Source: UBA3537 sp038106885
GTDB taxonomy: Bacteria > Bacteroidota > Bacteroidia > Flavobacteriales > Flavobacteriaceae
Assembly: GCA_038106885.1 (NCBI GenBank)
Contig: JAYNFX010000009.1
Coordinates: 1-39,790 of the forward strand
Reading direction: 5' to 3'
Length of the DNA: 39,790 nt
The notes under the pieces are model-generated. The model saw only the letters and a list, made by a program, of their open reading frames with translations. It had not been told where the DNA came from and ran no database searches. Position numbers and translations under genes: made by a program. Shown piece by piece: positions 7,709 to 14,607 of this stretch (position 1 is its first letter; every line of letters begins with the position of its first letter).

Positions 7709-10102
7709 TTAGTTTTCTTCTAAAGATTTGATTTCTTCAGGAATAATTTTTAAGCTTGGTTCTTTAAGAACCTTTTTGTTAGCAATACTTCTTTCAAGCG
7801 ATAGAAGTAAAGTTGGTAGAAGTATTAAGTTGGCCATCATTGCTAGTAAAAGAGTGCCTGAAATTAAAGCCCCTAAGGCTACTGTGCCACCAAAGTTGGA
7901 TGTAATAAAGACTGAAAAACCAAAGAAAAGGACAATTGAAGTATAGAACATACTAACCCCAGTTTCTCTTAGCGCCGCAAAAACTGATTTTTTAATACTC
8001 CAGCGACTAGAAATAAGTTCTTGCCTGTATTTAGCTAAAAAATGTATTGTATCATCAACTGAAATACCGAATGCTATACTGAAAACCAATATTGTTGAAG
8101 GCTTTATAGAAACTCCAAGGAAACCCATAACTCCAGCAGTAATTAATAGAGGAAGTAAGTTGGGTACTAAAGAAATAACAATCATTCTGAAAGATCGAAA
8201 CATGTAAGCCATAAAAAGCGAAATAAGAACAATTGCCAGGGTTAAGGATAAAATTAAGTTTTTAATCAAAAAATTAGTTCCCTTTTGAAAAAGATATGCT
8301 TTTCCTGTTATTGAAACTTCATATCTATCATCAAATTGTTTTTTAATTTCATTATTTAGCGCTTCTTCAATTCGATCCATTTCATCAATACCCGAATTTT
8401 TAATAAAAGTTGTTATTCTTGCATATTGACCAGTTGTATCTACATAGTTTTTTAACAGAGATAAGTTGTTAGAAGTGTTTTTTGCATAGGACATAATAAA
8501 GCCGTTCTCTTGAGCGGTTGGCAACTGGTAGTATTTTGGATTGCCGTTATAGAAGGCCTGTTTAGTATACTTCACTAAGTTCACAACAGAAATAGGCTTT
8601 GACAGCTCTGGAATTTCAATTATTAGGTCTTCAAGAGCATTCATTTTTTTTAAAGTGGAACGTTTTAAAACTCCTTTAGGCCGTTTGGTGTTTATTAAAA
8701 TCTCTAATGGCATTATTCCGTTAAATTCTTTTTCATAAAACTCTATATCTTTATAGAAACCAGCATTTTTTGGCATATCTTCTAATAAACTTCCTGAAGT
8801 TTTAATTTGATACATCCCAATAATACTTAGCACAAGAAGGCAAACAGAAGCTATGTATATTACAATATTTCTAGCTTTTACTGTTGATTCGATCCAGTCT
8901 CCTAGCTTATTTATCCATTTTTTATTTAAGTGCTCTAAGTGTTTATCACTTGGGATTGGCATATAGCTATATATAATTGGAATTATGAGCAAGCATAATA
9001 TGAATATAGCCATAATGCTCATTGACGCAACAGTTCCAAACTCAGTTAATAGTTTACTTTGAGTGATTATAAATGTTGCAAATCCAGACGCTGTAGTTGT
9101 ATTAGTCATTAGCGTAGCATTACCAACTTTTGTAATAACTCGCTGAAGAGATTTAGCTTTATTGCCGTGTTTATTTACCTCATGTTGATATTTATTGATA
9201 AGGAAAATACAATTAGGGATGCCAATTACTATAATTAAAGGGGGAATTAAAGCAGTTAAAACTGTTATTTCATATTCAAGAAAGCCAAGAATTCCGAAAG
9301 TCCACATAACTCCAATTATTACAACAAGCATTGATATGAATGTGGCCCTGTATGATCTAAAAAAGAAAAAGAAAATTAATGAGGTGATTAAAATAGCAGC
9401 GATTATAAATATTTCAATTTCATCAATTATGTTCTGTGAATTTAGAGTTCGTACATAAGGCATTCCAGAAATATGAACATTAATTTTTGATGCTTTTTCA
9501 AACTCTTCAATTTTTGGAATTAAATCTTTATAAATAAAAGACTTTCTTGATGATGTATTAACTATGGATTTTTTAAGGAAAATTCCTGTTCTAATTGATT
9601 CGCTTTCTGAATTGAATAAAATGTTATCATAAACAGGATAATCAGTTGTTAGAGATTTTTTTAGTTTGATCAGTTCGTAATTTGACTCAATTGAGTCTTT
9701 GAGTAAAGGTTCGAACTCAAATCTTTTATTTTGGGTGTCTTTTTTTAATTTTTTTAAATCTTGGATTGTTATAACATTATCTACATTCTCATTATCTTCA
9801 AATGACTTAGATAAATCAATCCATGAATTCATATTTTTAACAGAGAATAATGAATTGTCTTTAACTCCAATTACGATTAAGTTACCTTCTTCGCCAAATA
9901 TGTTTAGAAACTGTTCGTAATGTAAATTAACAGGGTGATCGTCAGGAAGCAAATTTGCCTCTGTGTATGTAAACTTCATTTTCCCCCATTGCGATGCCAT
10001 TAGGGCAGTACATAGTCCAATAAAGGTTAAAATAGCAATTCTATTTCTCAGAATTAGTCTTGCTGTAGCGTCCCAAAAGCCAGTTGAAAAAAGTTTGAAC
10101 AT
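7709..10102 (-). CDS. MMPL/RND-superfamily exporter
   Basis: This is a 797-residue inner-membrane transporter of the RND superfamily, MMPL/HpnN-like branch, which probably exports hydrophobic or lipid substrates using the proton gradient. It shows the duplicated layout: one membrane helix near residues 22-38, a large periplasmic loop to about 228, a five-helix bundle at about 230-385, another helix near 410-430, a second loop, and a second bundle from about 615 to 770. The second bundle has the proton-relay motif GISVDD (Asp683, Asp684). The equivalent position in the first bundle reads GIPNC (294-298) with no acidic residue. No adaptor or outer-membrane partner is adjacent. The substrate is unknown. 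Confidence 0.85.
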   Translation of the reverse strand: MFKLFSTGFWDATARLILRNRIAILTFIGLCTALMASQWGKMKFTYTEANLLPDDHPVNLHYEQFLNIFGEEGNLIVIGVKDNSLFSVKNMNSWIDLSKSFEDNENVDNVITIQDLKKLKKDTQNKRFEFEPLLKDSIESNYELIKLKKSLTTDYPVYDNILFNSESESIRTGIFLKKSIVNTSSRKSFIYKDLIPKIEEFEKASKINVHISGMPYVRTLNSQNIIDEIEIFIIAAILITSLIFFFFFRSYRATFISMLVVIIGVMWTFGILGFLEYEITVLTALIPPLIIVIGIPNCIFLINKYQHEVNKHGNKAKSLQRVITKVGNATLMTNTTTASGFATFIITQSKLLTEFGTVASMSIMAIFILCLLIIPIIYSYMPIPSDKHLEHLNKKWINKLGDWIESTVKARNIVIYIASVCLLVLSIIGMYQIKTSGSLLEDMPKNAGFYKDIEFYEKEFNGIMPLEILINTKRPKGVLKRSTLKKMNALEDLIIEIPELSKPISVVNLVKYTKQAFYNGNPKYYQLPTAQENGFIMSYAKNTSNNLSLLKNYVDTTGQYARITTFIKNSGIDEMDRIEEALNNEIKKQFDDRYEVSITGKAYLFQKGTNFLIKNLILSLTLAIVLISLFMAYMFRSFRMIVISLVPNLLPLLITAGVMGFLGVSIKPSTILVFSIAFGISVDDTIHFLAKYRQELISSRWSIKKSVFAALRETGVSMFYTSIVLFFGFSVFITSNFGGTVALGALISGTLLLAMMANLILLPTLLLSLERSIANKKVLKEPSLKIIPEEIKSLEEN

Positions 10103-10119
10103 ACCAGATTTAAAGTTGC

Positions 10120-10127
10120 CAAAGGTA
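10120..10127 (-). promoter_or_regulatory. Candidate -7 element upstream of the MMPL/RND gene
   Basis: The minus strand reads TACCTTTG, fitting TAnnTTTG, 18 bases before the ATG at 10102. No clear TTG lies 17-23 bases further upstream. The 111-base gap between frr and this gene is consistent with a separate transcript. Confidence 0.4.
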
Positions 10128-10191
10128 TATAAAACTAATGGATTTACAGATACATTTATCTGTTAGAAAGCATTAAAAAAAAGTTAAATAA

Positions 10192-10212
10192 AAATTACAA
10201 AAAAAGTAATTT
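10192..10212 (-). terminator. Weak candidate terminator after frr
   Basis: Immediately after the frr stop the minus strand can form a 7-base-pair stem (AAATTAC paired with GTAATTT) around a seven-T loop, followed by TTATTT. The stem has only one G-C pair, so it is a weak candidate. Confidence 0.3.
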
Positions 10213-10213
10213 C

Positions 10214-10771
10214 TTAAACTGTTAGTATTTCTTTTTCCTTGGAATTGAAAATTTCGTCCGCTTTTTTTATGAACATATCTGTCATTTCTTGTATATCAGT
10301 CTCAGTATTTTTTTTCAAATCTTCAGAAATATCATTCAGCTTTTTCACTTCGTTATTAGCTTCTTTTCTGGAACTTCTAATAGAAATTTTTGCATCTTCT
10401 GCTTCAGATTTAGCTTGCTTAGCTAGTTCTTTTCTGCGTTCTTCTGTTAGAGCAGGAACATTAATGATGATACTCTCGCCATTATTCATTGGATTAAATC
10501 CAAGATTAGCGACCATAATTGCATGCTCGATTTCTTGTAGCATACTTTTTTCCCATGGCTGAACAGTAATTGTTCTTCCATCTGGTGTATTAACATTAGC
10601 AACTTGTGAAAGTGGTGTTTGTGTTCCATAATAATCAACAGTCACACTTCCAAGCATTGAAGGACTTGCTTTACCAGCACGGATATTAACAAACTGTTTT
10701 TTTAAATGTTCAAGTGCCTTTTCCATTGATTCTTTAGAACTGTCGAGAATAAATTCAATTTCTTCATTCAT
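10214..10771 (-). CDS. frr: Ribosome recycling factor
   Basis: This 185-residue protein acts with EF-G to split post-termination ribosomes. Its length and sequence are those of a canonical RRF: an N-terminal helix (SKESMEKALEHLKKQ), then the conserved IRAGKASPSML, the short beta domain with VDYYGTQTPLSQVANV, PWEKSML, and the last helices rich in RKEA and KK. The ATG at 10771 gives the expected N terminus. It lies 12 bases after the pyrH stop, so pyrH and frr form one operon, an arrangement widely conserved in bacteria. Confidence 0.97.
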   Translation of the reverse strand: MNEEIEFILDSSKESMEKALEHLKKQFVNIRAGKASPSMLGSVTVDYYGTQTPLSQVANVNTPDGRTITVQPWEKSMLQEIEHAIMVANLGFNPMNNGESIIINVPALTEERRKELAKQAKSEAEDAKISIRSSRKEANNEVKKLNDISEDLKKNTETDIQEMTDMFIKKADEIFNSKEKEILTV

Positions 10772-10783
10772 AATATTTAATTT

Positions 10784-11488
10784 TTAACTAACAGTTGTTC
10801 CAATTTGTTCTCCAACAATAATTTTATTCAAGTTGCCTTTTTTATTCATGTCAAAGACTATTATTGGGAGTTCATTTTCTTGACTTAGAGTGAACGCTGT
10901 GGTATCCATTACTTTTAAGCCTTTTTTCAAGACATCTTCAAAACTTATACTACTATATTTACTTGCAGATGAATCTTTTTCAGGATCAGCAGAATATATT
11001 CCATCAACACGAGTTCCTTTCAGTATAACATCAGCTTCAATTTCTATAGCTCTTAATACTGCTGCTGAATCAGTAGTGAAATATGGATTTCCAGTACCTC
11101 CTCCAAAAATAACAACTCTGCCTTTTTCTAAGTGCCGTATGGCTCTTCTTCGAATAAATGGCTCAGCGACTTCATTAATTTTTATCGCAGATTGTAATCT
11201 AGTAGCAACTCCTTCATTTTCTAATGCACTTTGAAGCGCAAGCCCGTTTATTACAGTTGCTAACATTCCCATATGATCTCCTTGTACACGATCCATGCCA
11301 TTACTGGCACCAGAAACACCTCTAAAAATATTACCGCCACCAATTACGATTGCAATTTGAATACCCTGTCCGATAGCTTCTTTAATATCTTTAGCATACT
11401 CTGAAAGACGCTCAGGGTCAATTCCATATTGTCGCCCACCCATTAAAGCCTCTCCAGAAAGCTTCAATAATATTCTTTTATAAATCAT
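10784..11488 (-). CDS. pyrH: UMP kinase
   Basis: This hexameric amino-acid-kinase-fold enzyme phosphorylates UMP to UDP in pyrimidine nucleotide synthesis. With the start at 11488 it has 234 residues and begins MIYKRILLKLSGEALMG, the expected PyrH N terminus. A further in-frame start at 11506 would add six residues and lies almost on the inferred transcription start, so it is rejected. Visible motifs are IVIGGGNIFRG (nucleotide binding) and VVIFGGGTGNPYFTTDSAA (UMP and phosphate binding). It is followed by frr after 12 bases and is preceded by a terminator and its own promoter element, so it starts a new unit within the tsf-pyrH gene order. Confidence 0.96.
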   Translation of the reverse strand: MIYKRILLKLSGEALMGGRQYGIDPERLSEYAKDIKEAIGQGIQIAIVIGGGNIFRGVSGASNGMDRVQGDHMGMLATVINGLALQSALENEGVATRLQSAIKINEVAEPFIRRRAIRHLEKGRVVIFGGGTGNPYFTTDSAAVLRAIEIEADVILKGTRVDGIYSADPEKDSSASKYSSISFEDVLKKGLKVMDTTAFTLSQENELPIIVFDMNKKGNLNKIIVGEQIGTTVS

Positions 11489-11507
11489 AATTTTTCTTAA
11501 GGTCACA

Positions 11508-11515
11508 CAAATATA
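11508..11515 (-). promoter_or_regulatory. Candidate -7 promoter element of pyrH-frr
   Basis: The minus strand reads TATATTTG, matching TAnnTTTG, about 20 bases before the pyrH ATG at 11488. A TTG exists only 10 bases further upstream, so the -33 element is not clear. Its position between the tsf terminator and pyrH supports an independent pyrH-frr transcript. Confidence 0.5.
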
Positions 11516-11542
11516 AACAATAAATCAAAATTTAATTTAAAT

Positions 11543-11575
11543 AAAAACCTCGTGTACATTACACGAGGTTTTTTT
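11543..11575 (-). terminator. Rho-independent terminator after tsf
   Basis: A strong hairpin with stem CCTCGTGT (11548-11555) paired with ACACGAGG (11561-11568) and a 5-base loop is extended by A5/T5 flanks. Read on the minus strand it follows the tsf stop by about 25 bases and is followed by a T-rich run. It is the clearest intrinsic terminator in the window. Because of the A/T flanks it could also work in the other direction. Confidence 0.88.
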
Positions 11576-11598
11576 AATAATATAAATATAATTGTCTT

Positions 11599-12564
11599 TT
11601 AGCCCAGAGATACCCTCTTAAAACCTGAAACTTCAACTTCACCATAAGTAGATACATACTTAGCTACCGTACTTTTATCGTCTTTAATAAAGTCTTGGTC
11701 TAATAAACATTGTTCTTTGTCTAAAGTTGTATTATCTGAAATAAATCGATCCATTTTTCCAGGTAAAATTTTATCCCAAATTTGCTCTGGTTTACCTTCT
11801 GATTTCAACTGCTCTTTTGCGTCAGACTCAGCTTGTTCTAAAACTTCTGGGGTTAACTGGGACATAGAAATATACTTTGGTACATTTTTTAAAGCTTTAC
11901 CAAGTCTACCAAGTTCAATATTATCTTTTTCGATAACTGCTATTCGGGCTTCAGTTTCTGACGCGACATACGTTGGATCAAAATCTTTGTAAGACAATGT
12001 TGTTGCTCCCATGGAAGCAACTTGCATTGCGAGGTCTTTTGATAAAGTTGCTGCATTGTCAACAACTGATGAAAGTCCAACTAAGGCTGCTATTTTGTTT
12101 ATGTGTACATAAGCCCCAACATATGGTGCTTCTATTTTTTCAAATGACTTTATATCTAACTTTTCACCAATAACTCCTGTTTGCTCAATTAGTTTTTCGG
12201 AGACAGACATACCTTCAAAGTCAGCTTGTAGGAATGAATCTTTAGAATCTGAATTAAGAGCAATTTCAGCAAGTTTATTTGCAAGGGCTAAAAAGTTTTC
12301 ATTTTTTCCAACAAAATCAGTTTCACAACCCAGAACAATAGCTACTCCCATTGTGTTACTAGAGTTGACTTTTGCAACAGCAGCTCCTTCAGAAGAATCT
12401 CTATCAGCTCTTTTAGCGGCAACTTTTTGTCCTTTTTTTCTTAATACATCTATTGCTTTGTCAAAATCTCCTTCAGCTTCAACAAGAGCATTTTTGCAAT
12501 CCATCATTCCAGCTCCAGTGGCTTTTCTCAATTTATTAACTTCAGCAGCGGTAACTTTAATCAT
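11599..12564 (-). CDS. tsf: Elongation factor Ts
   Basis: This 321-residue guanine-nucleotide exchange factor recycles EF-Tu. The N-terminal UBA-like domain includes KLRKATGAGMMDCKNALVEA. The exchange core contains the conserved TDFV sequence (LGCETDFVGKNENF) that contacts EF-Tu. Two further dimerisation/core domains follow and the length is typical for Bacteroidota. It is downstream of rpsB, the usual rpsB-tsf order. A perfect inverted repeat lies about 20 bases before its ATG, and a strong terminator lies after its stop. Confidence 0.97.
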   Translation of the reverse strand: MIKVTAAEVNKLRKATGAGMMDCKNALVEAEGDFDKAIDVLRKKGQKVAAKRADRDSSEGAAVAKVNSSNTMGVAIVLGCETDFVGKNENFLALANKLAEIALNSDSKDSFLQADFEGMSVSEKLIEQTGVIGEKLDIKSFEKIEAPYVGAYVHINKIAALVGLSSVVDNAATLSKDLAMQVASMGATTLSYKDFDPTYVASETEARIAVIEKDNIELGRLGKALKNVPKYISMSQLTPEVLEQAESDAKEQLKSEGKPEQIWDKILPGKMDRFISDNTTLDKEQCLLDQDFIKDDKSTVAKYVSTYGEVEVSGFKRVSLG

Positions 12565-12583
12565 AATTTATTTTTTTAGTTTG

Positions 12584-12602
12584 AGGTTTATAAAATAAAC
12601 CT
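12584..12602 (-). other. Perfect hairpin in the rpsB-tsf intergenic region
   Basis: An 8-base inverted repeat, AGGTTTAT and ATAAACCT, separated by three bases, ends about 20 bases before the tsf ATG. Read on the minus strand it is followed by an A-rich stretch and not by T, so it is unlikely to be a simple terminator. It could be an RNA processing site or a translational control element for tsf. Confidence 0.5.
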
Positions 12603-12623
12603 GTTAACTTTAATATTTTTTAA

Positions 12624-13403
12624 TTATTCTTCTTCCTTTATTGCAGGTGTTTCAGATTTAGTAGCCTCTTCAGTTTTTTCAGCACCTTCAGAGTTGGAAG
12701 CACCTTCTTTTTCTGCTTTTCTTGTTGCTAAACCTTCAATCACAGCATTTGAAACAGTCTCCATTATCTTGTTAATAGACTTTGAAGCATCATCATTGGC
12801 AGGAATAACATAGTCTACTTGTCTCGGATCAGAGTTAGTATCAACCATAGCAAAAATTGGAATGTTTAGCTTTTGAGCTTCTTTAATTGCTATGTGTTCA
12901 CGTTTGATGTCTACTACAAAAAGAGCACCTGGTAGTCGAGTCATATCAGAAATTGAACCTAAGTTCTTTTCAAGCTTTGCTCTTAGTCGGTCTACTTGAA
13001 GGCGTTCTTTTTTAGAAAGAGTATTAAAAGTTCCATCTTTTTTCATTCTATCAATTGCAGCCATTTTTTTAACAGCTTTTCTGATAGTAACAAAATTAGT
13101 GAGCATACCCCCTGGCCAGCGTTCAGTGATGTAAGGCATATTAGCTTTAGCTGCTTTTTCAGCTACAATATCTTTAGCTTGTTTTTTGGTAGCTACAAAT
13201 AAAATTTTTCGTCCTGAAGCAGCTATTTTTGAAAGCGCTTTAGAGGCTTCTTCTAATTTCGCAGCTGTTTTGTAAAGGTTTATGATATGGATGCCATTAC
13301 GCTCCATGTAAATAAATGGGGCCATGTTAGGATCCCATTTTCTAGTAAGGTGTCCAAAGTGAACACCATTGTCAAGTAATTCTTTTACTTCTACTTTTGC
13401 CAT
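12624..13403 (-). CDS. rpsB: 30S ribosomal protein S2
   Basis: This is ribosomal protein S2 (uS2), 259 residues, part of the small subunit. It begins AKVEVKELLDNGVHFGHLTRKW, and contains the family hallmarks PYITERWPGGMLTNF and LFVVDIKREHIAIKEA. The last 30 residues are a low-complexity Glu/Lys/Ala tail, a common feature of S2 in this phylum. It is followed by tsf after 59 bases. The 133-base gap upstream, between rpsI and rpsB, contains predicted hairpins and may be a regulatory leader. Confidence 0.97.
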   Translation of the reverse strand: MAKVEVKELLDNGVHFGHLTRKWDPNMAPFIYMERNGIHIINLYKTAAKLEEASKALSKIAASGRKILFVATKKQAKDIVAEKAAKANMPYITERWPGGMLTNFVTIRKAVKKMAAIDRMKKDGTFNTLSKKERLQVDRLRAKLEKNLGSISDMTRLPGALFVVDIKREHIAIKEAQKLNIPIFAMVDTNSDPRQVDYVIPANDDASKSINKIMETVSNAVIEGLATRKAEKEGASNSEGAEKTEEATKSETPAIKEEE

Positions 13404-13536
13404 TTTGTGTTAGTTTACGTTCTGTTGAATTAGCAATGAGTAAGTGGCTTTAAAAGGCCTTAATCATTTAGATGCTAAACTAAATCCTGACATTTTAATT
13501 GTCATGGACAACAATAACTGGTTTATAAAATATATA
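13404..13536 (-). promoter_or_regulatory. Putative structured leader of rpsB
   Basis: This 133-base spacer is much longer than the others in the ribosomal block. It contains a hairpin at 13485-13508 (TCC plus TGACA paired with TGTCA plus GGA, with one bulged base) and a second small stem at 13467-13479 (TTTAG/CTAAA). A possible third stem lies around 13441-13462 (TAAG/CTTA with GC pairs). No TAnnTTTG promoter element is visible. S2 autoregulates its operon in other bacteria, but the motif here is not one I can identify. Confidence 0.35.
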
Positions 13537-13923
13537 TTAACGCTTAGAAAATTGAAATTTCTTACGCGCTTTCTTTTGTCCAAATTTCTTACGCTCTACC
13601 ATTCTTGGGTCACGAGTCAATAATCCTTCTGGTTTTAAAATACTTCTGTTTTCTTCGTCTAATTCACACATTGCTCTTGAGAGTGCTAAGCGAACAGCTT
13701 CAGCTTGTCCTGTTACTCCACCGCCATAGACATTGATTTTAATATCAAAGTTTCCTTCATTATTAGTTAAAGCTAAGGGCTGGTTTACTTTATACTGCAG
13801 CGTTGCTGTAGTAAAATACGACTTGAAATCTTTATCATTAACTGTAATGTTTCCTTTTCCTTTGGAAACATAAACACGAGCAACTGCTGTTTTTCTACGT
13901 CCAATTTTGTGTATAACTTCCAT
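13537..13923 (-). CDS. rpsI: 30S ribosomal protein S9
   Basis: This is ribosomal protein S9 (uS9), 128 residues, of the small-subunit head. The N terminus has IGRRKTAVARVYV, the middle has GGGVTGQAEAVRLALSRAM, and the basic tail ends in SKR, whose terminal residues reach the P-site tRNA in known structures. Length is normal. Its ATG overlaps the rplM stop by one base (TAATG), so rplM-rpsI are translationally coupled, as in most bacteria. Confidence 0.97.
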   Translation of the reverse strand: MEVIHKIGRRKTAVARVYVSKGKGNITVNDKDFKSYFTTATLQYKVNQPLALTNNEGNFDIKINVYGGGVTGQAEAVRLALSRAMCELDEENRSILKPEGLLTRDPRMVERKKFGQKKARKKFQFSKR

Positions 13924-14378
13924 TAATTGATATCGTTTAAATTAATAGTTTGAGGTTTTTGAGCTTCATGAGAATGTGAAGCACCGACAAAAACACTTAA
14001 ATTTCTGAATAAAGCAGAGCCAAGTTTATTTTTTGGAAGCATTCCCTTGACAGACTTTTCTACTAACCTAGCGGGATCTTTTGCATAAAGCTCTGTAGCA
14101 GAAAGAGAACGTTGACCTCCAGGATAGCCTGTGTGTCTAATATATGATTTGTCGCTCCATTTATTTCCAGAAAGCTTAATTTTCTCTGCATTAATAACAA
14201 TAACATTATCTCCACAATCTACATGAGGTGTGAAATTAGGCTTATTTTTTCCTCTTAACAGAATAGCAACTCTTGAGGCTAATCGCCCTAATGTTTGACC
14301 CTCTGCGTCAACCAATACCCAGTTTTTGATAGCAGTTGATTTATTTGCTGAAATTGTTTTATAACTTAAGGTGTCCAC
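13923..14378 (-). CDS. rplM: 50S ribosomal protein L13
   Basis: This is ribosomal protein L13 (uL13), 151 residues. It starts with a GTG codon at 14378. The resulting N terminus MDTLSYKTISANK is the form I know for flavobacterial L13, and no ATG fits. Conserved motifs are WVLVDAEGQTLGRLAS, DNVIVINAEKIKLSG and RHTGYPGG, then the segment containing MLPKNKLG. It is the first gene of the rplM-rpsI unit, with a good promoter at 14426-14456 and a small perfect hairpin at the start of the inferred transcript. Confidence 0.96.
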   Translation of the reverse strand: MDTLSYKTISANKSTAIKNWVLVDAEGQTLGRLASRVAILLRGKNKPNFTPHVDCGDNVIVINAEKIKLSGNKWSDKSYIRHTGYPGGQRSLSATELYAKDPARLVEKSVKGMLPKNKLGSALFRNLSVFVGASHSHEAQKPQTINLNDIN

Positions 14379-14405
14379 GTCAATGTTTTTTCTTAATTAA
14401 TATTC

Positions 14406-14421
14406 CTCTTTTAAAAAAGAG
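14406..14421 (-). other. Hairpin at the 5' end of the rplM leader
   Basis: CTCTTTT and AAAAGAG form a perfect 7-base inverted repeat with a two-base centre. It lies directly at the inferred transcription start of rplM, which is about 5-7 bases downstream of the -7 element. Such a 5' hairpin could stabilise the mRNA or serve as part of an L13-binding leader. This is inference. Confidence 0.4.
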
Positions 14422-14425
14422 TTTG

Positions 14426-14456
14426 CAAACTTACAATTATAAATTGTTATTAACAA
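14426..14456 (-). promoter_or_regulatory. Promoter of rplM-rpsI
   Basis: The minus strand reads TTG, 20 bases, TAAGTTTG. Both elements and the spacing fit the Bacteroidota/flavobacterial sigma-A consensus TTG-N17-23-TAnnTTTG. The element lies about 50 bases before the rplM GTG. Confidence 0.75.
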
Positions 14457-14546
14457 AATCTAAAAGGGCTAATTTTTTTAATGGAATAGTTTAATAATTA
14501 TCTATAAAAGCAACAAAAGCGTGAGTTAAACTTTTCTAAATAACAA

Positions 14547-14576
14547 TTGAATAATTTCAAAAGCCTTGTATTTTTG
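14547..14576 (+). promoter_or_regulatory. Promoter of the DUF5916 gene
   Basis: The plus strand reads TTG (14547-14549), 19 bases, TATTTTTG (14569-14576), an exact fit to TTG-N17-23-TAnnTTTG. The expected start of transcription is near 14582, about 25 bases before the ATG at 14608. This supports the ATG over the TTG at 14584. Confidence 0.75.
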
Positions 14577-14607
14577 CCGATAATTGAATTTTCAGTTTCA
14601 TTACAAA

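Noticed and set aside
9195..9458. Plus-strand frame of 87 codons opposite the RND gene, with a Lys-rich patch
   Set aside because: Lies entirely within the RND gene on the other strand; no promoter and no homology recognised.
10103..10213. A tRNA or small RNA in the frr-RND gap
   Set aside because: No cloverleaf, no GTTC-type T-loop and no conserved CCA arm; only a weak A/T hairpin and a -7-like element.
10239..10562. Plus-strand frame of 107 codons across frr
   Set aside because: Antisense shadow rich in Ser, Phe and Cys opposite the helical frr gene.
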